Shown: positions 52,302 through 60,853 of the stretch, one piece after another
Layout of the letters: the number at the start of each line of letters is the position of its first letter
How positions within the stretch are numbered: the first letter of the stretch is position 1
Assembly (NCBI RefSeq): GCF_004363245.1
Contig: NZ_SNYV01000011.1
Location: 806,001 to 870,000 of the forward strand
Length of the DNA stretch: 64,000 bases
Direction of reading: 5' to 3'
Source of the DNA: Sphingobacterium yanglingense
GTDB taxonomy: Bacteria; Bacteroidota; Bacteroidia; Sphingobacteriales; Sphingobacteriaceae
The notes under the pieces: generated by a model
Told to the model about the DNA's origin: nothing
The model's database searches: none
The model's input: the letters and a program-made list of their open reading frames with translations, nothing else
Translations under genes and position numbers: made by a program

Positions 52302-53333
52302 TTAACGATTGCGCAAATCCAATACAGAAGCTCGTGATATGAGGGATGAATCTAATAATATGACTTGCTCCGATTCCTCTCTCTTGGATTTACTTTTATC
52401 ATTTATCTGCTCAAGCAAAAGTTTTACCGCCAACTGCGCAATCTGGGTGATAGGTTGAGCAATGGAAGTAACCGGAACCTCCAAATAGTCTAAGTAACTT
52501 GAATTGTCAAAAGATACAACAGATATTTCTTCTGGCACAGCTATCTTCGCTTCTTTTAGGGCTTTGAGCACTCCCAACAGTATCGTATCGCTGAGTGCTA
52601 ATATTGCTGTCGCTCGATCTTTCTTTTGTAGCAGTAATTTTGTCTCTAAGTATCCCTCTTCCTCTGTAAAGCTTACACCTCCTAGATAGTAATACTTGAG
52701 ATCGGATGCTCTTAACGCATCGCGATATCCCTGTACACGGTAGGTATTTGAAATTACTTTTTCATCTCCCTGTATACAAGCGATTTTTTGATGCCCTCTG
52801 TTAATAAGATATTGTACCAATTGAAAGGAAGATTTATAGTGATCGGTGGACACCGAATAGAAGTTAAAACCTGGAAAGAAGCGATCCACAAAAACGGTAG
52901 GAATAATCCCCTGATTGAGCAATTCATAATTTCTGCGTTCACCCAAAGGAATAGCAATCAGCCCAACTAGATTCTGTGCTTGCAGTGCCTGTAGCATTTT
53001 TTTTTCCTCTTTCTCATTATTATCACTATCACTCATCAAAACGACATAGCCCTGGGCGTGCAACATTTTGCTGACGGTACTAGCCACTATGGAAAAAAAA
53101 GGATTGCTTAAAGAAGGTACGATCAGCCCTACGGTGTGACTTTTATTGGAGCGCAAGGTCTTAGCCGCCATATTCGGTATGTAGCCTAATTTTTTTGCCT
53201 CGTCCAAAACAATTTGCTGAGTCACCCTGGATATGCGATACTTCTCTGATGTCCCATTTAATACTCTCGAAACCGTGGTTAAAGAAAAGTTCGTTTTTTG
53301 TGCAATGGTTTTAATTGTTACGTTGCCATCCAT
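52302..53333 (-). CDS. LacI-family transcriptional regulator
   Basis: 343-aa protein. The N-terminal HTH is TIKTIAQKTNFSLTTVSRVL NG (about residues 6-27) with the hinge helix AAKTLRSNKSHTVGLIVPS. A periplasmic-binding-like effector domain follows (GLIAIPLGERRNYELLNQGI, GHQKIACIQGD, EISVVSFDNSSYLDYLEVPV). It is co-directional with and upstream of rbsK, and the operator at 52202-52221 lies between them. It probably senses ribose or a phosphorylated derivative. Using LacI differs from the Bacteroides rus locus, whose regulator (RusR) I recall as a different type. Confidence 0.91.
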   Translation of the reverse strand: MDGNVTIKTIAQKTNFSLTTVSRVLNGTSEKYRISRVTQQIVLDEAKKLGYIPNMAAKTLRSNKSHTVGLIVPSLSNPFFSIVASTVSKMLHAQGYVVLMSDSDNNEKEEKKMLQALQAQNLVGLIAIPLGERRNYELLNQGIIPTVFVDRFFPGFNFYSVSTDHYKSSFQLVQYLINRGHQKIACIQGDEKVISNTYRVQGYRDALRASDLKYYYLGGVSFTEEEGYLETKLLLQKKDRATAILALSDTILLGVLKALKEAKIAVPEEISVVSFDNSSYLDYLEVPVTSIAQPITQIAQLAVKLLLEQINDKSKSKREESEQVILLDSSLISRASVLDLRNR

Positions 53334-53722
53334 CTGTGAGCGGTTAAAATTATGACGACAATTCCAGAACCTGGATTATCTTTCTACGCAAGTATAGTTG
53401 AATCCACGAAGAATTCATAATTTTTGACCTAAATTAAACTGTGGCAATACAAATCATCTACTAAATAGACCTATATAGGCACGATGGTATTTGCTATTTC
53501 AGGTCTCATGGTAGTCAAATAGGCAAGGGATCGACATCTGTGATGTGACGTTCATTAAGCCACGCTGACATATTTAGAGTTACTAAAGATAGTCCTATCA
53601 ATATTATGTCCATTATGCCTTTCGTATTATAAAGTACGAAATCATCTGATAGTGTCTCATCAAAAGCGTAAAATGGGAGCTAAAATAGAATAAGGTAGTG
53701 GAGAAAGAACTTATAACCCCAA
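53334..53722. other. Intergenic region without recognised gene
   Basis: 389 bp upstream of the LacI gene start. I see no reading frame of note, RNA gene or clear inverted repeat. It should contain the lacI promoter on the minus strand, but no convincing -7/-33 pair could be picked. Confidence 0.4.
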
Positions 53723-53857
53723 TGTAACCTTTATGTTATTATGACAATCGGACATACTATCTGCACAGAAATTGTCGTTATATCAGTATTCATAATTTAG
53801 GTTAATAATTGGTTAGTTAAAAATACCTGAAGCTCCCCGCTTCAGGTATTTTTTTTA
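53723..53857 (+). repeat. Dispersed promoter-terminator element, copy R3
   Basis: Full copy: TGTAACCTTTATGTTATTAT, CTATCTGCACAGAA, TTG-N18-TAATTTAG and AATAATTGGTTAGTTA. The hairpin is ACCTGAAGC/GCTTCAGGT with eight T. The closing base pair is A-T where R1 has C-G, a compensated change. Flanking genes are both on the minus strand, so no plus-strand gene ends here. Confidence 0.7.
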
Positions 53858-54009
53858 CCATTAGCAGTAGAGTAGTATGCTAATTATCTTTTTCATTTCT
53901 TTTTATTTTTAACAACATCTTACTTAATCCTTACCATAATCCCGGGACAAAAATTGAAATAAAGACTCGGTAATTTAGCTCCGAAAGAGGGTATGAAATT
54001 AATAAATGT

Positions 54010-54690
54010 TTAGTTTCTATGTTTTGACATTTTGACATCTGTACGCGGTTTCCTCCTTATTGGTTCAATGATCACCTCGCCCATTTCACTGAACTGCTCC
54101 TCGAGTTTTATCTTGATATTTTCATTCTTGGAAAGGTCGTGCTTGATGTTTTGGGTTTCAAATCCAATGAAATGTACTGATAATGGTAATGAATTTAAAT
54201 TTTGATGGTTTAAGAATTTGAAAGTAAATCGTCCTTGCTGATCTGTCTTGAAAGACTGATAAGTAAATGGATTTCTAATCACAACGTGAGCCAAAGGTCT
54301 GTTTGATTGGTCGGTCACTACTCCCTGGATAGTAATGCTGTCCTTTAATCCCTGTTGATGCTGTAGATGGATGCTTGTAGTATCTCTAATATGGCTTTGG
54401 GCTACTGCGGATTGGGTAAACAATAATCCGGAGAGCGCTAGTCCAAAACCAAATCTGGATAGCTTTTGTATGTGCGAAAACTGGATTCTATAATCGGGAG
54501 CGGATTGTGTGCTTGATAGACGCCCGCATACTTTGCCCGTCGAACGTTGTACATAGCTGATAATATCTTCGGTCTTCCAATCTGTGAAATCGATTACTTC
54601 GAGATTACATGTCGAGCAGAACTTGCCGCCAACGGTAGGTGACATGTCGTCCCAAGATTGACTACATTTTTTCGGAATTTTAATGGACAT
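54010..54690 (-). CDS. Carboxypeptidase-regulatory-like membrane protein with Cys motif
   Basis: 226-aa protein. The N-terminal cytoplasmic part has C-x-x-SWDDM and GGKFCSTCNLEVIDFTDW (about residues 9-37), a recurrent Bacteroidota motif with four Cys that may bind metal. A membrane segment (about 78-97, FGFGLALSGLLFTQSAVAQ) is followed by a CarboxypepD_reg-like beta domain (TIQGVVTDQSNRPLAHVVIR, QGRFTFKF, VHFIGFETQNIKHDL). The role is unknown; such proteins may present the beta domain outside. It stands alone. Confidence 0.7.
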   Translation of the reverse strand: MSIKIPKKCSQSWDDMSPTVGGKFCSTCNLEVIDFTDWKTEDIISYVQRSTGKVCGRLSSTQSAPDYRIQFSHIQKLSRFGFGLALSGLLFTQSAVAQSHIRDTTSIHLQHQQGLKDSITIQGVVTDQSNRPLAHVVIRNPFTYQSFKTDQQGRFTFKFLNHQNLNSLPLSVHFIGFETQNIKHDLSKNENIKIKLEEQFSEMGEVIIEPIRRKPRTDVKMSKHRN

Positions 54691-54846
54691 GATTCGTATA
54701 TATGATTTATAATGCCGACTTCTTATATCTGGATTTACAATTGTAATTTATAAAAATTACACGTATTGATCAATAGCCAGTAAATAGACACTTACAATAT
54801 ACTACATTTTGCTTCTCATTTGAAGAAGGACCTCAATATTAAATTA

Positions 54847-54971
54847 TTGTTATAATGGCAGTCTTTTATACTATCGGCATAGGAATTGACGTTATATCAG
54901 TATTCATAATTTAGGTTAATAATTGGTTAGTTAGAACGCCCTGAAGCTCCCCGCTTCAGCGTGTTTTTTTT
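54847..54971 (+). repeat. Dispersed promoter-terminator element, copy R4
   Basis: Near-full copy with CTATCGGCATAGGAATTGAC, the TAATTTAG box 18 nt after TTG, and AATAATTGGTTAGTTA. The hairpin is CCTGAAGC/GCTTCAG followed by CGTG and eight T. It lies between two minus-strand genes, 36 bp past the stop of the downstream one. It could therefore end that transcript in reverse or act alone. Confidence 0.68.
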
Positions 54972-55006
54972 GGACAGGTACTTCTTTTAGACTATGCTAA
55001 GATCAT

Positions 55007-55825
55007 CTATTTCTGATAAAATTCCTTTATCTCAAAACTGCCGTTGTTCAGCTTTTTCAGTTCTTTTATAAGATAATACCGATGTAAGAAACCTGTAAGC
55101 ACCACGATTTTCTTACCTGGATGTTGCTGTGCGATATTATAAATATTATTGGCCATAGTCTGGTTTCTTAAGTCCCAGAAACTAGACATAAGCTTAAATC
55201 CATCTTTAAAGCTTATGGAATCCATATTGGGTTTAACAACGAATCTCTCGGCAAACTCGGGTCTTGTATCGGTAATCTTTAACATTTCCTTGTATTGATA
55301 ATTCTGTCTTCTCTGGGCAATACTATCGGTTCTGCTATTATTAAAATTTTCGGGCGATAGACTGGCAATACGAATCAGTTCGTCGGTGGTACTGTTGAAG
55401 GTCTTATAGATAGTGGCTTCCTCTACCGTGAGGGCATTAGCCTTATAGAGACTATCTATCAATCGAAAAGTAAGGTTGTCGGTAGGAACCATTCCCCGAT
55501 CCCTTCGATAGCTGTTTCTGCCTTCAAAATCAAACGGAAGCCGCAAGGTATTGGGATTGACTTTCAGATAAAGATTACTTGCTTTTATTTCATTTCCTTT
55601 TGGGTCTTCGCTACTCGCCTCGTATTCCTTCATCCCTTGACTTTCGACTTCGTGAAGTATAATGTCTGGACGTATCTGATCTATAATCTCATATAATATC
55701 TGCGGATGATAATTAGGAACACTGTCGTGAATATTACCTATTATATAGATCTGGGTACTTGATTTCTGCGCCGAGACATCGGCTACGGCTATAATGGAAA
55801 AAAGAATAAGTAGATAATATTTCAT
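55007..55825 (-). CDS. TIKI/TraB-superfamily-like secreted protein
   Basis: 272-aa protein with signal peptide (LLILFSIIAVADVSAQ). The opening strand IYIIGNIHDSVPNY gives a GxxH motif, followed by DIILHEVESQGM with a conserved Glu. The end has MANNIYNIAQQHPGKKIVVL then TGFLHRYYLIKEL, where a late His sits after a strand. This GxxH...E...H layout is that of the TIKI/TraB/PrgY (GumN) fold of metal-dependent proteases, although the similarity is remote. The substrate is unknown. Confidence 0.5.
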   Translation of the reverse strand: MKYYLLILFSIIAVADVSAQKSSTQIYIIGNIHDSVPNYHPQILYEIIDQIRPDIILHEVESQGMKEYEASSEDPKGNEIKASNLYLKVNPNTLRLPFDFEGRNSYRRDRGMVPTDNLTFRLIDSLYKANALTVEEATIYKTFNSTTDELIRIASLSPENFNNSRTDSIAQRRQNYQYKEMLKITDTRPEFAERFVVKPNMDSISFKDGFKLMSSFWDLRNQTMANNIYNIAQQHPGKKIVVLTGFLHRYYLIKELKKLNNGSFEIKEFYQK

Positions 55826-56036
55826 AATTCATTGCTTATTGACTGATAGTAAATCCATATAAGATAAGTTTTTTTAAAAACTGACCTGCATCTTCTTTGC
55901 TGTAAAAGTAAAATATATTCACCGCACTACTATGAAACTAAGGCATTAAATAGATGCTGTTGCATAATCAAGCCTTTGAAACAACTAAAATAGTTGGTAG
56001 TTTTAATCTAAAATCATTATGACCTCTTAGAGAATT

Positions 56037-56102
56037 ATGAGTAAAAAGATAAAATCAAACCTTGTAGCAGATGACGATGGAAAAGGAGGCGACGAAAAAT
56101 GA
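56037..56102 (+). CDS. Possible 21-codon leader ORF before DUF2625 gene
   Basis: ATG 56037 to TGA 56102 reads MSKKIKSNLVADDDGKGGDE K and overlaps the next start codon as ATGA. Its last codons contain AAAGGAGG, a strong Shine-Dalgarno for the DUF2625 gene (ATG 56099). It may simply be chance frame over that ribosome site. An alternative is a coupling leader peptide. Confidence 0.3.
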   Translation: MSKKIKSNLVADDDGKGGDEK

Positions 56103-56839
56103 CTAAGTTAATAATGTATGTATATTTACTTTTATTATATTCATCGGCATTTGGACAATCAAAAATGAGAAGTATTAATGAACTGATTAACACGGAAGAC
56201 CCTGCTTGGCCACTGGTACAAGAGCGGATTCTCAATGCCAAAAACAAGGTTGAGGTATTGCCTGTGGATAATAAGCTAGCGCAGGATGCATTATTTAAAA
56301 CGCAGGTAACAACCCGCTCTCCAATGGGAGCAATTGTATATATGACGGGTGGCATTCTGATAGACGACGGTTGGATACGAATATTGGGATCTGGGAGCGA
56401 AAGGCTAAATAGATCATTGCCGGATTGGAATAAAGGAAAGACATTTGATGATTTTGGAACCCCATGTCCTTACCTATTAATTGCTGATGATGCGGTTGGC
56501 GGATTTTACGTGCTGAATGGTGGTGGACTGGGAGAAGATTTGGGAATGGTATATTACTGGGCACCAGACAACCTGGAGTTTGAACCATTAGGTCTTACTT
56601 ATACAGACTTTCTGAACTTTTGCCTCAACCATGATCTTAACGATTTTTATAAAGAACTCCGGTGGAGGGATTGGGAAAAAGATGTCAAAAATCTTAACGC
56701 GGATAGTATGTATAGCTTCTACCCGTTCTTGTGGTCAAAAGAGGGAAAGGATATCAATAAGTCCGAAAAAGCGATTGTGTCTGCTGAGGCGCTCTATAAA
56801 CTGAATGTTGGATTTAGACAGCAACTATTTGGTAAGTAG
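56099..56839 (+). CDS. DUF2625 secreted protein
   Basis: 246-aa protein with signal peptide (LIMYVYLLLLYSSAFGQ). The DUF2625 body is recognisable from MRSINELINTEDPAWPLVQ (about residue 22), SPMGAIVYMTGGILIDDGWI near 77, and DDAVGGFYVLNGGGLGEDLG near 128, with YYWAPDNLEFEPLGLTYTDF following. Most relatives lack a signal peptide, so the exported form is slightly unusual. Function is unknown. ATG 56099 is supported by AAAGGAGG about 9 nt upstream. Confidence 0.82.
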   Translation: MTKLIMYVYLLLLYSSAFGQSKMRSINELINTEDPAWPLVQERILNAKNKVEVLPVDNKLAQDALFKTQVTTRSPMGAIVYMTGGILIDDGWIRILGSGSERLNRSLPDWNKGKTFDDFGTPCPYLLIADDAVGGFYVLNGGGLGEDLGMVYYWAPDNLEFEPLGLTYTDFLNFCLNHDLNDFYKELRWRDWEKDVKNLNADSMYSFYPFLWSKEGKDINKSEKAIVSAEALYKLNVGFRQQLFGK

Positions 56840-56886
56840 ACAAACGGAACCTTCTATTACTTTCTTGATAAATTGAACACCTCAGA

Positions 56887-57585
56887 ATGAGCATTTACTC
56901 CTACCATCTGGTACAGACCTCTTCCCTATGGGGCTTGAAAACTATGATAGCTCCGCCTAGCCCTGACCGGGTATCTGGACTGATCTATGCGGAATGCATG
57001 ACAGGGATGGTGCTAGGGTCGCCTGTATTTTCATTTTCGCGTATGCTGATCGGGCAATTGGTTCTATTTGCGCAATGGGAAAATGAAGCTGCACTGGATA
57101 GCTTCTTGGCAAAGGATAAGATAGGCAAAATATTCGCCAACGGCTGGCATGTGAGACTTGTATTGGCAAGGCAGTGGGGGCACTTTTCTAAGTTTGATAT
57201 CCCGAAAGATATTGCAGAAATAGACCTATCGGACAGCCCCGTGGTGGCTGTAACTGTGGCGCGGATGAAACTATTGGAGGTACCGCGATTTATCCGCTGG
57301 GGCAGACCTGTGGAGAAGCTTGTACGGGACCACCCTGGTGTGCTACTCTCGCTGGCCTCAATACGTCTACCGCAGACAGTATCGACTTTCTCCATATGGC
57401 GATCTCAAGGGGAAATGACGGATATGGTACGTGGCCATAGTGATGTACCTCGTCCTAAAAGGCACGTAGAGGCCATGCAGGAAAGGAACAGGAGGGATTT
57501 TCATTTTGAATTTACGACTTTAAGGTTCAAAGCTGTCGCTGAATTTGGGGAGTGGAAGGGGAAACGCTATCTGACATGGGACTAG
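56887..57585 (+). CDS. CrtA/DUF3291-like protein
   Basis: 232-aa soluble protein. It begins YSYHLVQTSSLWGLKTMIAP and has LIYAECMTGMVLGSPVFSFS, LVLFAQWENEAALDSFLAKD and the late SIWRSQGEMTDMVRGHSDVP. The paired dimeric-alpha-beta-barrel pattern is that of spheroidene monooxygenase (CrtA)-like proteins. No carotenoid gene is nearby, so a carotenoid role is not supported. The stop overlaps the start of the next gene (TGGGACTAG and ATGGGACTAG), pointing to a two-gene operon. Confidence 0.6.
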   Translation: MSIYSYHLVQTSSLWGLKTMIAPPSPDRVSGLIYAECMTGMVLGSPVFSFSRMLIGQLVLFAQWENEAALDSFLAKDKIGKIFANGWHVRLVLARQWGHFSKFDIPKDIAEIDLSDSPVVAVTVARMKLLEVPRFIRWGRPVEKLVRDHPGVLLSLASIRLPQTVSTFSIWRSQGEMTDMVRGHSDVPRPKRHVEAMQERNRRDFHFEFTTLRFKAVAEFGEWKGKRYLTWD

Positions 57586-58433
57586 CTTATCCGATTCAAA
57601 AATTTCAAGACTGGTGCACACAGCAATGGGTCATCTTGTGGGGGAGAAAGATAGAACCTGAACCTCACTCGTGGTTAATGGGGGCTTTTGGTGACCTCAA
57701 TGGCATAGGTGAACAGTTTATCAATGAATTGGTTGAAAAGGAGAACCTTGTTATTGAAAGGGATAGTGTCTCGAGAGGACTGATACCTTCTATCACAGCA
57801 TTTGCCCTTGGCCCTGATGATCTATCCAGACTGTCCAGAAAAGTCATTGCCTTCTACGAAAACACGTCTGATTACAACCTTCGATTTGGATTACAATGGA
57901 GTCCTTTATTTAAGGTATTTGGCAAATTGGTGAATATGCTATTCAGCAGTAGAATCAATCAGCTGAATATCCCAACGGAAAATATAGCGGATAAGGAGTC
58001 GTTGACGAGTGAGATAATCGCGCTTCGGAATCCAAATACGAATGAGGTGGTATATACGATTTGGCTCAGGAAATTTAAAACCAGTGGTAAGGTTATTTAT
58101 TCGGGGCTATATGGCACGTGTAAGCTGCCCTCTGGGGAAACTTGTTTAAAAGCTACCTTTCCCCTACCCAAGGGCAATGCTACGGTGATCATGTCTATCG
58201 GAGTCGGGGTAGATGGAGAACTGATACTGAACTCTTCGGGACGGAAATTTGGAGATGCAGGTTTCTATTTCTTATTACAGGATCGTAAAGGTGCGTACTG
58301 GAGCCAGTATATCCGCTCATTCCGTGATAGATTGACGGTATGTGAAAGGGAGAATAGCCTGACCGCTGAACAGGTGCTGACGCTTTGGAATCAGACCGTT
58401 GTTCGTTTCAACTATACTATGAGAATGAAGTAA
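57576..58433 (+). CDS. Uncharacterised protein coupled to CrtA-like gene
   Basis: 285 residues from ATG 57576 (MGLAYPIQKFQDWCTQQWVI), overlapping the preceding stop. The frame also opens at 57552, inside the upstream gene. Residues about 1-140 look helical (GDLNGIGEQFINELVEKENL, DDLSRLSRKVIAFYENTSDY). The C-terminal half is rich in beta strands (SGLYGTCKLPSGETCLKATF, ATVIMSIGVGVDGELILNSS). No family recognised. The composition suggests a two-domain soluble protein. Confidence 0.68.
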   Translation: MGLAYPIQKFQDWCTQQWVILWGRKIEPEPHSWLMGAFGDLNGIGEQFINELVEKENLVIERDSVSRGLIPSITAFALGPDDLSRLSRKVIAFYENTSDYNLRFGLQWSPLFKVFGKLVNMLFSSRINQLNIPTENIADKESLTSEIIALRNPNTNEVVYTIWLRKFKTSGKVIYSGLYGTCKLPSGETCLKATFPLPKGNATVIMSIGVGVDGELILNSSGRKFGDAGFYFLLQDRKGAYWSQYIRSFRDRLTVCERENSLTAEQVLTLWNQTVVRFNYTMRMK

Positions 58434-58448
58434 AGTGGCACTTAAAAA

Positions 58449-58532
58449 GACAAAATCAGACATATTACCTGTATGGGAATTGAACTTATATCGATATGCA
58501 TAATTCGGGTTAATAATTGGTTAGTTAACGTC
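58449..58532 (+). repeat. Degenerate dispersed element, copy R5
   Basis: Keeps TTGAACTTATATCGATATGC, a TAATTCGG box and AATAATTGGTTAGTTA but has lost the hairpin and T run (it continues CGTCTCTAAAGCTC). It lies between convergent genes. Confidence 0.58.
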
Positions 58533-58541
58533 TCTAAAGCT

Positions 58542-59639
58542 CTATAATACTAATTCATATCGTATAGACCGTCCCGCCCCAAGTAAGCTTAAGGCTCCTA
58601 TTTCGCCTAAGTGCTGTAAATCTCGGGTAGCAGTAGCTTTAGAAGCTTTTGTTATGGCAACATACTTTTTAGCAGTCATACCTCCTTCAAAACCTTCTAC
58701 TCCCGATTCAAACATTCTATTGATAGCTTTCAGTTCTCTTTCATTTAACTGTGCTTTAAATTTGTCGAAGAATTTGACTTTCTTAACGACAAACTCAACC
58801 AGCTGCTTTGCTTCAACCTGTGCTTCTAAAATGACCTTTGCGAAATATTCAATCCAGTCGGAAATCTCGAGAGTGGACTGCGCAGATTTCAGCGCATTAT
58901 AATACTGGGTCTTATTTTTTTCAATGACCTTAGAAATTGATAATAAAACGGGACTTTGCAGGGTATACGACAAAGCATATTCGGCCAAAGCTCTGCCGAT
59001 GCGGCCGTTTCCATCTTCGAACGGATGAATACTTTCAAAATACAGATGCGTAATCGCTGATTTTACCAAAGACTGACTCACTTTGTCCGGTATTGAAAAA
59101 TCAGTATTATTAAACCATTCTACAAAGTTGACCATTTCTTCCGCTACTCTAGCTGAAGGGGGAGCTTCATAATGTACTATTTCTTTACCATGGGCGCCTG
59201 AGATAACCTGCATAGGCTCATGTCCAGCGCGCCATTGACCAGCTTGTATTCGGGTAAATGATTCCATCAACATCTTGTGCCACTCCAAAATCATTGTTAT
59301 GGATAATTCCTTTTTATAAGCCTGCCTTACATTGGTCATCAACTGGGCTATACCAGCTACGCGTATATCACGCACTTTGGTATCATCCTTTAAACCTAGA
59401 TTGCGCTTGATAGATGACATCACATCTACTCGGCTCATATACTCGCCTTCTATCTCAGAGGTTTTTATTGCTTCAGCGATTAGAATCTCAATAATGGTTT
59501 CTTGCTTTAAATCATCATTTAAAGCAGTTACTAGACCAGTGACCTGTCCAAGTTCTTCTGCAAAAGAAACTGCAATAGCTTGAATATTTTCAAGTGTATA
59601 GCTAAACGCAGGCCAGGCTTTATATTGCCAATTATACAT
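58542..59639 (-). CDS. Fic-family protein with DUF4172 and C-terminal winged helix
   Basis: 365 residues from ATG 59639 (MYNWQYKAWPAFSY). The frame opens at a TTG at 59666, which would cover an operator half-site. N-terminal DUF4172 contains TSEIEGE (about residue 62), the (S/T)xxxE(G/N) inhibitory motif. The Fic core has HPFEDGNGRIGRA (about 206), with catalytic His and nucleotide-binding residues intact, so it should transfer AMP to a protein. The C-terminal about 60 residues (AKKYVAITKASKATATRDLQ) form a winged-helix DNA-binding domain. Three upstream TGAGCCGATTA copies suggest direct autoregulation. Confidence 0.9.
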   Translation of the reverse strand: MYNWQYKAWPAFSYTLENIQAIAVSFAEELGQVTGLVTALNDDLKQETIIEILIAEAIKTSEIEGEYMSRVDVMSSIKRNLGLKDDTKVRDIRVAGIAQLMTNVRQAYKKELSITMILEWHKMLMESFTRIQAGQWRAGHEPMQVISGAHGKEIVHYEAPPSARVAEEMVNFVEWFNNTDFSIPDKVSQSLVKSAITHLYFESIHPFEDGNGRIGRALAEYALSYTLQSPVLLSISKVIEKNKTQYYNALKSAQSTLEISDWIEYFAKVILEAQVEAKQLVEFVVKKVKFFDKFKAQLNERELKAINRMFESGVEGFEGGMTAKKYVAITKASKATATRDLQHLGEIGALSLLGAGRSIRYELVL

Positions 59640-59641
59640 AA

Positions 59642-59714
59642 TGAGCCGATTAAAAGATTTATTCAACTCAAATATAGCTAAAATTTGAGCCGATTAGCAA
59701 AATTAATCGGCTCA
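59642..59714. promoter_or_regulatory. Triple TGAGCCGATTA operator-like site upstream of fic
   Basis: TGAGCCGATTA occurs at 59642-59652 and 59686-59696 and inverted (TAATCGGCTCA) at 59704-59714. The last two form a perfect 11-bp-arm inverted repeat with a 7-bp spacer. All lie within 75 bp upstream of the fic start. Such an arrangement fits binding by a dimer, possibly through the winged helix of the Fic protein itself. Confidence 0.7.
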
Positions 59715-59729
59715 CGATTATTAAGAATA

Positions 59730-59757
59730 CCTGAATTGATTCACTTCAGGCATTTTT
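59730..59757 (+). terminator. Hairpin with T run between fic and DUF6268 genes
   Basis: CCTGAA/TTCAGG stem around TTGATTCAC, followed by CA and six T on the plus strand. It resembles a worn hairpin of the dispersed element. No plus-strand gene ends upstream; on the minus strand it lies 25 bp past the DUF6268 stop. Confidence 0.45.
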
Positions 59758-59781
59758 TGTAGACGCTGTAAACCAAGAAGG

Positions 59782-60690
59782 TTATATCTTAAGCTTGAAG
59801 CCTGCTGAGGCATAGGGCGAGGTCTGGAAGTAATATCCTTTACTAACAAACATGCTCTTTATACTTCTATCTGTCATTTCTGCAGGGCGGAAGGCGTTTA
59901 TGCCTAAGGTAATGGGAATAGACAGTTTTTTACCGAGTTTTATCTCTGGGCGCAAGCCTGTGACCACATATAGGTGTGAAAATATTTTATCCTGTCCATT
60001 CTGCTCCAACAGCGCCATCTGCCCATTCATCTCCCCGATGAGGCTTAGAGAAATATTCTCACGCGCCTCATACTTGACCGACATAGTCAAACCATCCATC
60101 AGCGCGATATTCACTTTGAAATGCCCATCTGTTCGCCAGTTTAGATAAATAGCCGGAAGTACCATCGGTGCCCCAAAAGAGTTGTTAAGCGCTACTCCGC
60201 CACCTAGATCCAGATTAGGCTTGAGGTGGTAGATAAAGACTGCGCCGGCCATGCCCAAGATATTTTTACCGTTCAATTGGGAAAGCTTTGTGTTGGGCAT
60301 ATAAACACCTGCACCAACTGTAGCCAACATGGACCAACGTGGAGAAATAGGACGCATGTGATTTAGACTGATGCCTACATTTAATATTTCATCAATAACT
60401 AAGGGTTCGGTGAAATTTTGATTATCCAGATTGGAATAAACACCTTGGGCGCCTATAGACCATAGGGTCGGCCGCTGACGTTCGTCTAGTTTTAGGGACA
60501 GAGGAACACTTATCGTCGCCTGATGCACCTGGGCGGAACCTTTACTATCCCCTATAGGTTGGCTCTTCTCCCCTTCCATAATGCGATATCCTGATCTGCC
60601 AAGGTACTCACTCTTCCATTCAAATTGAACTTGAGCAGATACACTTACATAGGCCAATAGTATATAGATAAACAGGAAACTTTTTTTCAT
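59782..60690 (-). CDS. DUF6268 outer-membrane beta-barrel-like protein
   Basis: 302-aa protein with signal peptide (LFIYILLAYVSVSAQ). The body alternates hydrophobic strands, ends in aromatic/basic YASAGFKLKI, and shows QATISVPLSLKLDERQRPTL, MRPISPRWSMLATVGAGVYM and FIYHLKPNLDLGGGVALNNS. This is typical of the DUF6268 family of predicted outer-membrane beta barrels. The function is unknown. A perfect 22-bp palindrome 36 bp upstream of the start suggests specific regulation. Confidence 0.78.
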   Translation of the reverse strand: MKKSFLFIYILLAYVSVSAQVQFEWKSEYLGRSGYRIMEGEKSQPIGDSKGSAQVHQATISVPLSLKLDERQRPTLWSIGAQGVYSNLDNQNFTEPLVIDEILNVGISLNHMRPISPRWSMLATVGAGVYMPNTKLSQLNGKNILGMAGAVFIYHLKPNLDLGGGVALNNSFGAPMVLPAIYLNWRTDGHFKVNIALMDGLTMSVKYEARENISLSLIGEMNGQMALLEQNGQDKIFSHLYVVTGLRPEIKLGKKLSIPITLGINAFRPAEMTDRSIKSMFVSKGYYFQTSPYASAGFKLKI

Positions 60691-60726
60691 CGTGCGTTGT
60701 CGTTTATTCTATGACAACAAACTAGG

Positions 60727-60748
60727 TTTATACCCTTAAGGGTATAAA
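60727..60748. promoter_or_regulatory. 22-bp perfect palindrome upstream of DUF6268 gene
   Basis: TTTATACCCTT and its exact reverse complement AAGGGTATAAA meet without a spacer. A worn second version, TTATACCTTTTGGGCTATAA, lies about 20 bp away at 60768-60787. They sit between the divergent DUF6268 gene and the lipoprotein gene at 60854, so one regulator may control both. Confidence 0.62.
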
Positions 60749-60853
60749 ATATTACTCAAGTAGCACATTATACCTTTTGGGCTATAATCTAGGACAACCA
60801 AATCCTAACGGCACAATAATTGCATTTTAGGTAAAAATCAATAATCAAAAAGT

